Assembly (NCBI GenBank): GCA_946885605.1
Contig: CAMPGR010000113.1
Coordinates: 1-12,675 of the forward strand
DNA length: 12,675 nt
From: an uncultured Pseudomonadota bacterium
GTDB taxonomy: Bacteria; Pseudomonadota; Gammaproteobacteria; Burkholderiales; SG8-41
Direction of reading: 5' to 3'
Below the pieces are notes generated by a model, which worked only from the letters and a program-made list of their open reading frames with translations, was not told the origin of the DNA and searched no databases. The translations under genes and the position numbers were made by a program. This document shows, piece by piece, positions 1 through 7,674 of the stretch (positions are counted from its first letter, which is position 1; every line of letters begins with the position of its first letter).

Positions 1-1
1 C

Positions 2-1945
2 ATCTACGAATTCGATGAGTCAGACGGTCTCTTCGTGCCGCGGGCGAACTACGGCCTGAGCGACGACACCGTCGAAAGTCTGCGCGAGTCCCAGCTTCGT
101 GTCGGCGACGGCGCGGTAGGGCGTGCCGCGGCGCTCCAGTCGGTCGTGCAGATACCCGATGTCGAGCGGGATACGGAGTACGCGCCGCGCGAGGCCATCC
201 AGCGCGCCGGCTTCCGCGCCCTGCTGGCCGTGCCGCTGCTTCGGGAAGATCGCGTGATCGGGGCGCTGGTGGTGCGCCGCAAGGCGCCCACCGAATTCCC
301 GGAAGCCGTGGTCAGACTGCTGCAGACCTTCGCGGGCCAATCGGTGCTCGCCATCCAGAATGCGCGCTACTTCCAGGAGATCGAGGAGAAAAGCGAACAA
401 CTGGCGGCCGCGAGCGAGCACAAGTCGCAGTTCCTGGCCAACATGTCGCATGAACTGCGCACGCCGCTCAACGCCATCATCGGCGTGACGGAAATGTTGT
501 TGGAGGACGCGCGGGATCTGAAGCGGGACGATGAAATCGAGCCCCTCGAGCGCGTGATCCGTGCGGGACGCCATCTGCTCGCGCTCATCAACGACATTCT
601 CGATCTGTCGAAGATCGAGGCGGGAAAGATGGAACTGCATCTCGAGTCGTTCCCGGTGGCGCCGTTGGTGGAGGACGTGGTCAATACGATCCGGCCACTC
701 GCCGAAAAGGCCGGGAACGCGCTCGCCGTGAACTGCCCGGCCGACCTCGGCAACATACGGGCCGATCAGATCCGGGTACGTCAGGCGCTGCTCAACCTCG
801 TGAGCAACGCCAACAAGTTCACGGAGCGCGGGCGCGTCACGATCGGCTTGCGCCGCGTGAAAGACCACGCCGGCGAATACGTCGAAATGGCGGTCGCGGA
901 CACCGGCATCGGCATGACGCCGGAGCAGGTGGGGCGCCTTTTCCAGGAGTTCGTTCAGGCGGATGCGACCACTACGCGCAAGTATGGAGGCACCGGGCTT
1001 GGGCTTGCCATCAGCCGGCGTCTGTGCCAGATGATGGGCGGCGACATTACGGTCGTGAGCGAAGCCGGGCGCGGATCCACCTTCACCATGCGGCTGCCCG
1101 TGGAGGTGCAGTCCGTGCAGCCCGTTCCGATCGTTTCGCGGGCCGCTGCCACGCATGCGCCGGCGACTTCCGCGGCTTCCCCGGATGTGCTCGTCGTGGA
1201 CGACGATCCGACCGCGCGCAGCGTGACCGAACGTTTCCTCACGCGCGAAGGCTTCTCCGTCGTCACGGCTGACGGCGGGCGGGAAGGATTGCGTCTCGCG
1301 CGGGAACTGCATCCGCTCGCGATGACGCTCGACGTCGTAATGCCGGACCTCGATGGATGGACCGTCCTCGCCGCGCTGAAGGGCGATCCCGAGCTTGCGG
1401 ACATCGCCGTCATCATGCTGACGATCCTCGAGGAAAAGAACCGCGGCTATGCACTCGGGGCCGCGGACTACATGGTGAAGCCGGTGAACCGCGAGCGGCT
1501 GGGTGCGGTGCTCCGCGAAATCGTGGGGCGCGCCAGCAAGGTATTGGTGGTGGACGATGACGATATCCTGCGCCGGGGGCTGGTGCAAAACCTGGAAAAG
1601 GAGGGCTGGAAAGCACAGGAGGCGGGCAATGGCCGTGACGGGCTCGCATGCCTGGAGGAGTCCCTTCCGGACGTCATCGTACTGGACCTCATGATGCCGG
1701 AAATGGACGGGTTCGAAGTGATCGAGCAGCTGCGCCATCATGCCGAATGGCGCGACATTCCTGTCGTCGTGGTGACGGCGAAGGATCTGACCGACGAGGA
1801 CCGCCGCCGGCTGAACGGGGGAGTGGAGCGCATCCTGCAGAAGGATGCGCCGACACGCGATGAAATGCTGCGTGAGGTGAGCGCCACGCTCGCGCGGTGC
1901 GTCGGGCAACGCCGCTCGCGCCGGGCTGCAGGGCAGCGCAGTTGA
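2..1945 (+). CDS. Hybrid sensor histidine kinase, GAF-HisKA-HATPase-REC-REC (5' partial)
   Basis: The reading frame is open to the left edge, so the N-terminus is missing; a GTG at 35 lies inside the GAF domain and is not the real start. Counting from that GTG, residues 1-110 are the end of a GAF sensor domain. A short helical linker leads to a HisKA H-box ([11 protein letters not shown], phosphoacceptor H139). The HATPase domain follows: N-box N254/N258, G1 DTGIGM 289-294, G2 GGTGLGLA 318-325. Two receivers follow: REC1 with acidic D389-D391, D433, T463 and K482; REC2 with D507-D510, D551, T581 and K603. All catalytic residues appear present. It should autophosphorylate in response to a cytosolic signal and pass phosphate to its own receivers and probably to the receivers encoded downstream. 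No membrane segment is visible in this part. The domain assignment is firm; the signal is unknown. Confidence 0.95.
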   Translation: MYEFDESDGLFVPRANYGLSDDTVESLRESQLRVGDGAVGRAAALQSVVQIPDVERDTEYAPREAIQRAGFRALLAVPLLREDRVIGALVVRRKAPTEFPEAVVRLLQTFAGQSVLAIQNARYFQEIEEKSEQLAAASEHKSQFLANMSHELRTPLNAIIGVTEMLLEDARDLKRDDEIEPLERVIRAGRHLLALINDILDLSKIEAGKMELHLESFPVAPLVEDVVNTIRPLAEKAGNALAVNCPADLGNIRADQIRVRQALLNLVSNANKFTERGRVTIGLRRVKDHAGEYVEMAVADTGIGMTPEQVGRLFQEFVQADATTTRKYGGTGLGLAISRRLCQMMGGDITVVSEAGRGSTFTMRLPVEVQSVQPVPIVSRAAATHAPATSAASPDVLVVDDDPTARSVTERFLTREGFSVVTADGGREGLRLARELHPLAMTLDVVMPDLDGWTVLAALKGDPELADIAVIMLTILEEKNRGYALGAADYMVKPVNRERLGAVLREIVGRASKVLVVDDDDILRRGLVQNLEKEGWKAQEAGNGRDGLACLEESLPDVIVLDLMMPEMDGFEVIEQLRHHAEWRDIPVVVVTAKDLTDEDRRRLNGGVERILQKDAPTRDEMLREVSATLARCVGQRRSRRAAGQRS

Positions 1946-1952
1946 GGTGTTT

Positions 1953-1958
1953 AAGGAG
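1953..1958 (+). promoter_or_regulatory. Shine-Dalgarno site of the first stand-alone receiver gene
   Basis: AAGGAG lies 8 bases before the ATG at 1967, in the 21-base gap after the kinase stop codon. It is the strongest ribosome-binding site in the left operon and fixes the start of the receiver gene. Confidence 0.75.
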
Positions 1959-1966
1959 AGAGTGCA

Positions 1967-2359
1967 ATGACGAAGATACTGTGTGTCGAGGACAGCGACG
2001 ACGCCTTGTTCATGCTGCATCGGCGTCTCACGCGCGCCGGGTTCGACGTGAAGATCGCGAATAACGGGAGAGAAGGCGTCGAGTGGGCAAAGACGCTGCA
2101 GCCCGATCTCATCGTGATGGATCTCAATCTCCCGGGCCTCAATGGATGGCAGGCAACACAACGACTCAAGAGCCAGCCGGAGACCCGGCACATTCCCGTC
2201 ATCGTGCTGACCGCCCACACCTCCCGGAAGAGCCGCGACGAAGCGTTCGCCGCCGGGTGTGACGATTACCACACGAAGCCGATTGATTTCGACGGGCTCG
2301 TGAGAAAGATCCAATCGCTTCTGAGCCGTGGCGAGAAGACGGCGTCTGACCATCCGTAA
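1967..2359 (+). CDS. Stand-alone response regulator receiver (DivK/CheY-like)
   Basis: The 130-residue protein is a single receiver domain with no output domain. Acidic pocket E8/D9 and D11 (VEDSDD), phosphoacceptor D52 (IVMDLNLPG), T82 (VLTAH) and K104 (TKP) are all present, so it should be phosphorylatable. The start follows a strong AAGGAG and the gene sits 21 bases after the hybrid kinase, so the two are probably co-transcribed. The likely role is as phosphate acceptor, shuttle or sink between the kinase and the downstream receiver-phosphatase. Which of these applies cannot be read from the sequence. Receivers of this short type often act by protein contact (DivK, CheY), so a direct docking role is equally possible. 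Confidence 0.93.
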   Translation: MTKILCVEDSDDALFMLHRRLTRAGFDVKIANNGREGVEWAKTLQPDLIVMDLNLPGLNGWQATQRLKSQPETRHIPVIVLTAHTSRKSRDEAFAAGCDDYHTKPIDFDGLVRKIQSLLSRGEKTASDHP

Positions 2360-2369
2360 ACAGCGCATC

Positions 2370-2744
2370 GTGAAGATACTTTACGTCGAGGACAACGAAG
2401 ACAACGTCTACGTTGTGGAAAGCCGCTTCGCACGGGCGGGGCTTACGGTTGTGGTCGCCCCGGATGGCGAGCGGGGTGTCGCCATGGCGACCACAGAGAA
2501 GCCGGATTTGATCCTCATGGATCTCACGATGCCGGTGCTCGATGGCTGGGAAGCGACCAGGCGAATCAAGGCGAATCCGGGCACCGCCCATATACCGATC
2601 ATCGCGCTCTCGGCTCATGCGATGGCGGGTGATCGCGAGAAGGCCCTCGACGCAGGCTGCGACGATTACGATACCAAGCCGGTGGAGTTGCCGAGACTGC
2701 TTGGCAAGGTCCGGGCGCTGCTCGCGAAGGCAGGCGAGCCGTGA
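2370..2744 (+). CDS. Second stand-alone response regulator receiver
   Basis: I chose the GTG at 2370, giving 124 residues that begin MKILYVEDNED, directly at the first beta strand as usual for this family. An upstream in-frame GTG at 2328 would add 14 arginine-rich residues and overlap the preceding gene by 32 bases. Neither start has a clear Shine-Dalgarno. Residues E7/D8, phosphoacceptor D51 (ILMDLTMP), S81 (ALSAH) and K103 (TKP) form an intact receiver. There is no output domain. It is similar in layout to the preceding receiver but clearly diverged, so this is not a recent duplication. The stop overlaps the next start (GTGA), which points to translational coupling with the phosphatase gene. 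Confidence 0.92.
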   Translation: MKILYVEDNEDNVYVVESRFARAGLTVVVAPDGERGVAMATTEKPDLILMDLTMPVLDGWEATRRIKANPGTAHIPIIALSAHAMAGDREKALDAGCDDYDTKPVELPRLLGKVRALLAKAGEP

Positions 2745-3916
2745 GCGCGCCCGACCACGCGCTCCTGATCGTTGACGACAACGAAGACAATCGCTACACG
2801 CTGATCAGGCGATTGCAGCGGGAAGGCTACCGCAACCTTGCCACTGCCGCCGACGGGCAGGAGGCACTCGACCTTCTGCGGTCGCGACCGTTCGATCTCG
2901 TGCTCCTCGACGTCATGATGCCGGGTCTGAACGGCTACGACGTCTTGGAGCGCATCCGCGCCGACACACGTCTGCGCCACGTTCCGGTCATCATGATCTC
3001 CGCGCTCGATGAGATGGAGAGCGTGATTCGCTGCATCGAGCTGGGTGCGGAAGACTACCTTTCCAAACCCTTCAATCCGACGCTGCTGCGCGCCCGCGTG
3101 GGCGCGAGCCTCGAGAAAAAGCGCCTGCGCGACGAAATCATCGATGTGCTCAGCCAGATGGAGAGCGAGTTGCAGGCCGCGCGCGAGATCCAGTTGAGCA
3201 TGGTGCCGACGGAGTTTGCCGTGCCAACGCCGGACCGACCCATTGAAGTCTATGCCACGCTCGAGCCTGCCCGCAGGGTGGGTGGGGATCTCTACGACTT
3301 CTTCTGGGACAATGACGGCCGGCTGTACTTCGTCGTGGCGGATGTGTCCGACAAGGGCGCACCCGCGGCGCTCTTCATGGCGCGCACCAAGACGATGATC
3401 CGGCTCGTCGCCACCCTCTATCGGCACCCCGATGGCGTGCCGATGGAGCCCCATCGGATCATCGAAAAGGTGAATGAAGGCCTGAGCCTCGAGAACCAGC
3501 AGGGCATGTTCGTCACCGTATTTCTGGGTATTCTCGATCCTGCCAAGGCGACCGTCTCGTACTGCAATGCCGGGCACAACCGGCCATATCTCCTGCGGAC
3601 GACGGACGAGGTGTGCGTCGTGGACAGCCTCCGCAGCAAACCGCTCGGCATCCGGCCGACCTTCACCTATCGAACCGAATGGGTCAAACTGGCGCCCGGC
3701 GACGGCCTGTTCCTGTTTACGGATGGCATCACCGAGGCCTTGAACACGACGAATGAGCTGTTTTCAGATGATCGGCTCGAGGAGGCGCTGCGCGCGCTGA
3801 CCACCGCATCGGCCCGCGAAATGGTCTGCGGGGTAATGGAGCGTGTTCGGGCATTCGCAGCCGACGCGGTTCAAGCGGACGATATCGCCGCGATGGGACT
3901 GCGGTTCGTGAAATGA
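2741..3916 (+). CDS. Receiver-PP2C serine phosphatase (RsbU/SpoIIE type)
   Basis: The 391-residue protein joins an N-terminal receiver to a C-terminal PP2C-type phosphatase. Receiver: VDDNED 11-16, phosphoacceptor D57 (LLDVMMPG), S87, K109. A helical linker (about 120-155) leads to the phosphatase, with metal-binding motifs GGDLYD 181-186, DVSDKG 201-206, FTDGITEA 326-333 and D380/D381, all intact. In known partner-switching pathways this class removes phosphate from a serine of a STAS-domain antagonist, and receiver phosphorylation switches it on. Its substrate here is probably the STAS protein encoded at 4342. The GTG start overlaps the previous stop (GTGA) and its stop overlaps the next start (ATGA), so the three genes are translationally coupled. 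Confidence 0.95.
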   Translation: MSAPDHALLIVDDNEDNRYTLIRRLQREGYRNLATAADGQEALDLLRSRPFDLVLLDVMMPGLNGYDVLERIRADTRLRHVPVIMISALDEMESVIRCIELGAEDYLSKPFNPTLLRARVGASLEKKRLRDEIIDVLSQMESELQAAREIQLSMVPTEFAVPTPDRPIEVYATLEPARRVGGDLYDFFWDNDGRLYFVVADVSDKGAPAALFMARTKTMIRLVATLYRHPDGVPMEPHRIIEKVNEGLSLENQQGMFVTVFLGILDPAKATVSYCNAGHNRPYLLRTTDEVCVVDSLRSKPLGIRPTFTYRTEWVKLAPGDGLFLFTDGITEALNTTNELFSDDRLEEALRALTTASAREMVCGVMERVRAFAADAVQADDIAAMGLRFVK

Positions 3917-4329
3917 ACGGCATCGAAACGACGATCCGCAGCCGGCGCGAGGAATTTGCGCGTATTGTCGATGCGGTGGACAGCTTTGCGATCGAACACC
4001 ATCTTCCAGCGGATATCGTCGGCGACGTCCAGGTTGCTTTGGACGAAGTCCTGACGAACATCGTCGACTACGGATACGCTGATAATGCGGAACACGAGAT
4101 CAGGGTGCGCCTGTCGCTCAGTGACGGCATGCTGGAGGCGGCCATTGAAGATGACGGGGTGCCGTTCAATCCGCTGGAGAGCCCAAAGCCGGATACACGC
4201 GCGCCGCTGCACCAGCGCCGCCTCGGGGGCGTCGGCCTTCATTTCGTGAAGAGCCTTATGATTGAGGTAAGCTACGAGCGTGTGGGACGATTCAACCGGC
4301 TCGTCCTCAAGAAGAAACTCGGCGCGTGA
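3913..4329 (+). CDS. RsbW-type anti-sigma/serine kinase (HATPase_c_2)
   Basis: The 138-residue single-domain GHKL ATPase belongs to the RsbW/SpoIIAB group. The N-box ALDEVLTN carries the general base E45 and magnesium ligand N49. The G1 box is DDGVPFNP (80-87) and the G2 lid is GGVGLHFVKS (105-114). All nucleotide-binding residues are present, so it should bind ATP and phosphorylate a STAS partner on serine. Classical members also bind and inhibit a sigma factor, but no sigma gene lies in this window, so its second partner is unknown. The start codon overlaps the phosphatase stop (ATGA). It is the natural opponent of the PP2C protein immediately upstream. Confidence 0.93.
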   Translation: MNGIETTIRSRREEFARIVDAVDSFAIEHHLPADIVGDVQVALDEVLTNIVDYGYADNAEHEIRVRLSLSDGMLEAAIEDDGVPFNPLESPKPDTRAPLHQRRLGGVGLHFVKSLMIEVSYERVGRFNRLVLKKKLGA

Positions 4330-4341
4330 GGATGCACAAAA

Positions 4342-4677
4342 ATGGACCTTAAAGAGGAGCAGGCGGAGGCGGGCACTGTCCTTCGAGTGAAGGGCCGGCT
4401 CGACAGCACGACCTCGCCGTTGCTGGGCGAGCGATTGACCGCCATGCTGGGCGCTGCCAAGGCTCGCGTCCTGGTCGACTTCAGTGAGCTGGAGTACATC
4501 AGCAGCGCGGGATTCAGGGTGCTCCTGCTTGCCGCGAAACGCGCCGACGTGCACGATTCGCGTTTTGCGATCTGCGGCGTCCAGGGAAAGGTGAGACAGC
4601 TCTTCGATCTCGGCGGCTTCCTGGACCTGTTCACGATCGGCTCCACGCGCGATGAAGGCATCGCGGCACTGAAGTAG
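4342..4677 (+). CDS. STAS-domain anti-sigma factor antagonist (RsbV/SpoIIAA-like)
   Basis: The 111-residue protein is a single STAS domain. The typical GRLDSTTS strand-turn lies at 18-25. The phosphorylation loop DFSELEYISSAGFR spans 46-59; by alignment to SpoIIAA Ser58, the phosphoserine should be S55. It should cycle between a phosphorylated form (made by the RsbW-like kinase at 3913) and a free form (released by the receiver-phosphatase at 2741). Only the free form normally binds the kinase. The gene starts 12 bases after the kinase stop, with GAGGA at 4328-4332 as a plausible ribosome site. Because the next gene is a permease with a kinase-like tail, a direct STAS-permease contact is an attractive alternative to sigma-factor control. 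Confidence 0.93.
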   Translation: MDLKEEQAEAGTVLRVKGRLDSTTSPLLGERLTAMLGAAKARVLVDFSELEYISSAGFRVLLLAAKRADVHDSRFAICGVQGKVRQLFDLGGFLDLFTIGSTRDEGIAALK

Positions 4678-4714
4678 CTTCCCGATTCGCAGCCGACGGG
4701 CGGCATGATTTCAC

Positions 4715-6418
4715 GTGAAAAAGCCCGCCAACCTCATCTACTCCGTTGACGAAGCTCCGCCCGCTGGCGTGATTTTTGTCAGTGGTCTGCAGCACGTCGG
4801 CCTCATATCCATTTTCCTGCTCTTTCCGCTGATCGTGTTCCGGGAGGCCGGGCTCCCGACCGAGCAACTGAACAACATTCTGAGCCTGTCAATGCTGGCG
4901 ATGGGGGTGGGTGCATGTCTCTCGGCCCTTCGTGTGGGGCCACTGGGATCCGGTTATCTCTGTCCGCCCGTATTCAGCGCCTTCTACCTGAGCCCGTCAC
5001 TCCTGGCTTTGAAGACAGGAGGCCTTTCGCTGCTGTTCGGAATGACCTTGTTCGCCGGTTTCATTGAGGCGGCGCTCTCGCGGGTTCAGCGACACCTGCG
5101 GGCATACTTTCCGCCGGAACTCGCCGGATTGCTCGTATTGCTGATAGGCGTGAACGTCGGTGCGATCGGCGTCCGTAATGTGCTTGGAATTTCTGCGCCG
5201 ACCCCTTTTGGAACGGGCGAATACGTGGTTGCTGCCGTAACGCTGGGGTCGATGATCACTCTGGGGGTGTGGGGACGCGGTGCGCTGAAGATGTTCAGTG
5301 CGCTGCTCGGCATGATTCTCGGGTATGCGGCCGCCGTGGCTGCCGGCATCCTGACCACAGCAGATCTGGAGAAAGTGACAGCGGCGCCGTTCGTTTCGAT
5401 TCCATCGCTGGCTCATCTTGGATGGACATGGGATGCCGCGTTGGCGATACCTTTCGCGATCGGCGCGCTGGCGGCGTGCCTGAAGAACATCGGCTGCGTA
5501 ACGACAGCCCAGAAGATCAACGATGCCGACTGGGTGCGGCCCGACATGCGATCTGCGGAACGCGGCGTCCTTGCCGACGCTGCAGGTACATTCGCGGCGG
5601 GCTTGCTCGGAACAGTCGGCATCAATTCTTCGCCGACCAGCATCGGCGTATCGAATGCGAGCGGAGTGACCAGCCGCCGCGTCGCATACGCCATCGCCGG
5701 AATATTCGTTATTCTCGCCTTTCTCCCCAAAGTCGCGGGGTACCTCGCAATCATGCCGCGTCCGGTCATCGGCGCCGCCCTGCTTTTCGCAGCGTGCTAT
5801 GTATTCATCAATGGCCTGCAGATCATCTCTTCACGACTGCTGGACGCGCGCCGTACTTTTGTGATCGGGCTTTCGTTCATGATGGGCATCGCGGTCGATA
5901 TCTATCCCGCACACTTTGCGCAATTTGCGGGCAGTTTGCACCCCATGCTCGGGAGCTCCCTCGTGTTCGGGGTGGTGTGTGCGACGTTCCTCAACCTGAT
6001 ATTCCGCCTGGGGATCAGGAGATCCGAGAAGCTCAGCGTCAAGGCGGAGGAGGTTGACGCCCGCGGGATCGAGGAATTCATGGAGACGCACGGAGCCGCC
6101 TGGGGTGCGCGTCGCGACGTGATCGACCGTGCGGCATTCAATCTGACGCAATCGATCGAAAGCATCGTCGAGGGTTTCGAGCCGCAGGGCCCACTGGAAA
6201 TCGAAGCGACCTTCGACGAGTTCAATCTCGATATCCGCGTGTCGTACATGGGGCCGCCGCTCGAGCTTCCCGACAAGCGGCCAACGAACGAAGAAATCAT
6301 GGAATCAGAGGCAGGGCAGCGCAAGCTTGCGGGGTTCATGCTGCGCCGCTACGCCGACCGCGTCGCGGCGAGTCACCGGAACGGGCGATCCACGCTGCTC
6401 TTTCACTTCGATCACTGA
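4715..6418 (+). CDS. NCS2-type nucleobase permease with C-terminal degenerate HATPase-like domain
   Basis: The 567-residue protein has about 14 hydrophobic segments between residues 17 and 432, matching the UraA fold. The NCS2 motif GLQHVG (24-29) is in the first. A region ending SNASGVTSRR (313-322) matches the NCS2 signature but is several residues shorter than in XanQ-type proteins. Substrate is unknown; uracil, xanthine or a related compound is a family-level guess. Residues about 440-567 are soluble and align over most of their length with the RsbW-like kinase at 3913, but the key nucleotide residues are replaced (E to Q479, N to S483, DDG to YMG 511-513). The GTG start at 4715 is the first after an in-frame TGA (4706-4708); the ribosome site is weak. 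The gene is 37 bases after the STAS gene, so it probably shares its operon. Confidence 0.85.
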   Translation: MKKPANLIYSVDEAPPAGVIFVSGLQHVGLISIFLLFPLIVFREAGLPTEQLNNILSLSMLAMGVGACLSALRVGPLGSGYLCPPVFSAFYLSPSLLALKTGGLSLLFGMTLFAGFIEAALSRVQRHLRAYFPPELAGLLVLLIGVNVGAIGVRNVLGISAPTPFGTGEYVVAAVTLGSMITLGVWGRGALKMFSALLGMILGYAAAVAAGILTTADLEKVTAAPFVSIPSLAHLGWTWDAALAIPFAIGALAACLKNIGCVTTAQKINDADWVRPDMRSAERGVLADAAGTFAAGLLGTVGINSSPTSIGVSNASGVTSRRVAYAIAGIFVILAFLPKVAGYLAIMPRPVIGAALLFAACYVFINGLQIISSRLLDARRTFVIGLSFMMGIAVDIYPAHFAQFAGSLHPMLGSSLVFGVVCATFLNLIFRLGIRRSEKLSVKAEEVDARGIEEFMETHGAAWGARRDVIDRAAFNLTQSIESIVEGFEPQGPLEIEATFDEFNLDIRVSYMGPPLELPDKRPTNEEIMESEAGQRKLAGFMLRRYADRVAASHRNGRSTLLFHFDH

Positions 6419-6434
6419 CATGAGCCAGTGATCG
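6409..6434. terminator. Inverted repeat between convergent operons, possible bidirectional terminator
   Basis: CGATCACTG (6409-6417) and CAGTGATCG (6426-6434) form a perfect 9-bp stem with an 8-base loop. It overlaps the permease stop codon. The gene beyond (6495) is on the other strand and converges on it. There is no clear T-tract on either side, so intrinsic termination may be weak. Confidence 0.45.
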
Positions 6435-6494
6435 TCCGTTGCGCTTTGACAAGCTAGGGGCGAACCGCCACTTAAAGTTCTCGCACATGAGGGC

Positions 6495-7652
6495 TTAGAG
6501 CGCGAGCTTGAGGATCTCCGCGAGATCGTCCGCATTGCGCACCGGTCTCGGATTCGTCGCAATCGGACCGGTGCCGTCGTACTGACGCGCGAGTTCAGGA
6601 ATCCGGTCCGCGCCTATACCTATTTCGCTGAGCCGGGTCGGTAAACCGAGCGACTTCACCAAATCCCGCATTACGTCGCAAGCCCGCGCGCCGGGGCGCC
6701 CGAGTTTCTCGGCAACGGCCCGCTGACGCTCGGCGTTGGCCGGCTCGTTCCATTCAAGCGTGGCGGCGAGCGAAATGCAGGACGTAATGCCGTGCGCGAC
6801 GCCCGCGTAGCCTCCGAGGATGTAGCCGATGCCGTGGCTCGCGCCGTTTGGCACGCCGGGCGCCTGCGAGATCTGCGTGAGCCACGCCGCGAGCTGGCAC
6901 TGAAGGCGCGGCTCCAGGTCGTCCGGGCGTGCTTTGATCGCCGGCAGATTCGCGGCCAGCATCCCCATGGCCTGCAGCGCGATCGGATCGGCGAATGGGT
7001 GCGGCCGGATCGAACACCAGCGCTCGACCGCGTGATCCATCGAACGCATGCCGGTCGAGAGCATGAGCTCCAACGGCGTTTCGAGCGTCGCCGCCGGATC
7101 CAATATCGCGACAATCGGCGCCATCAGAGGATGCGCGAAGGACTGTTTGACCTTTCGCTGAACGTCGGTAATTCCGGCGCCGGCCGTGAATTCGGCTGCG
7201 GACAATGTCGTCGGCACCGCGGTCATGCGAGTCCGATCCGAACCGAGCCGCGTGAGAGGTGGCGCGCCGCGCTTCTGCGCGAGCGCCGAGAGCGCATCGA
7301 TGTCGCGCACGCCGCGCCACAATGCGATCAGCATCGTCTTCGTCGCATCGATCACCGAGCCGCCGCCCACCGCGAGCAGATGATCCGCCTCCACTTCGCG
7401 TGCGAGCTCGGCACCGGCGATGACCGCTTCGCGCGGTGAGTGGGCGCGTATCGCGTCGAATCGACCCACGCAGCGATCGCCGAGCGCGGAGGTCACGTCC
7501 CGGATCAGCCGGCTGTTCGTAAGCGACCGCGTGGTGAGCAGGAGCACGCGCCTTACACCGAGTCGTTCCATCTCTGCCCGGACCGCTTCGGCCGCGGGCT
7601 TCCCGTGTATTACGCGTTCCTGCGCGGTCCATTGCACTGTGCCTGTCAGCAT
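6495..7652 (-). CDS. Maleylacetate reductase-like / iron-containing alcohol dehydrogenase family protein
   Basis: The 385-residue protein has the two-domain layout of the group III (iron) alcohol dehydrogenases. NAD(P) binding is shown by GGGSVIDATK (96-105) and PTTLSAAEFT (147-156). Aligned to FucO (D196, H200, H263, H277), the equivalents are R203, H207, H273 and H287, with matching spacing. The aspartate metal ligand is therefore replaced by arginine. Maleylacetate reductases also lack this aspartate, and the N-terminus (VIHGKPAAEAVRAEMERLG) is of their style, so a metal-independent reductase is plausible. The start is fixed by AGGAG a few bases upstream of the ATG. It lies 22 bases after the glutathione transferase gene and is probably co-transcribed with it. 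The exact substrate is not determined. Confidence 0.85.
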   Translation of the reverse strand: MLTGTVQWTAQERVIHGKPAAEAVRAEMERLGVRRVLLLTTRSLTNSRLIRDVTSALGDRCVGRFDAIRAHSPREAVIAGAELAREVEADHLLAVGGGSVIDATKTMLIALWRGVRDIDALSALAQKRGAPPLTRLGSDRTRMTAVPTTLSAAEFTAGAGITDVQRKVKQSFAHPLMAPIVAILDPAATLETPLELMLSTGMRSMDHAVERWCSIRPHPFADPIALQAMGMLAANLPAIKARPDDLEPRLQCQLAAWLTQISQAPGVPNGASHGIGYILGGYAGVAHGITSCISLAATLEWNEPANAERQRAVAEKLGRPGARACDVMRDLVKSLGLPTRLSEIGIGADRIPELARQYDGTGPIATNPRPVRNADDLAEILKLAL

Positions 7653-7674
7653 GCGCGCTCCTGATCCCTAAAAG

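Noticed and set aside
20..2368. A 782-codon open frame on the - strand opposite the hybrid kinase and first receiver
   Set aside because: It mirrors the codon bias of the real + strand genes in high-G+C DNA. The translation is rich in R, H and D with no recognisable domain, while the + strand gives complete signalling domains.
2666..3577. A 303-codon - strand frame opposite the receiver-phosphatase
   Set aside because: Antisense shadow: no family motif, and the + strand encodes an intact PP2C protein.
4678..4714. A separate promoter or terminator between the STAS and permease genes
   Set aside because: The 37-base gap has no inverted repeat or -35/-10 pair that I could see, so the genes are treated as one operon.
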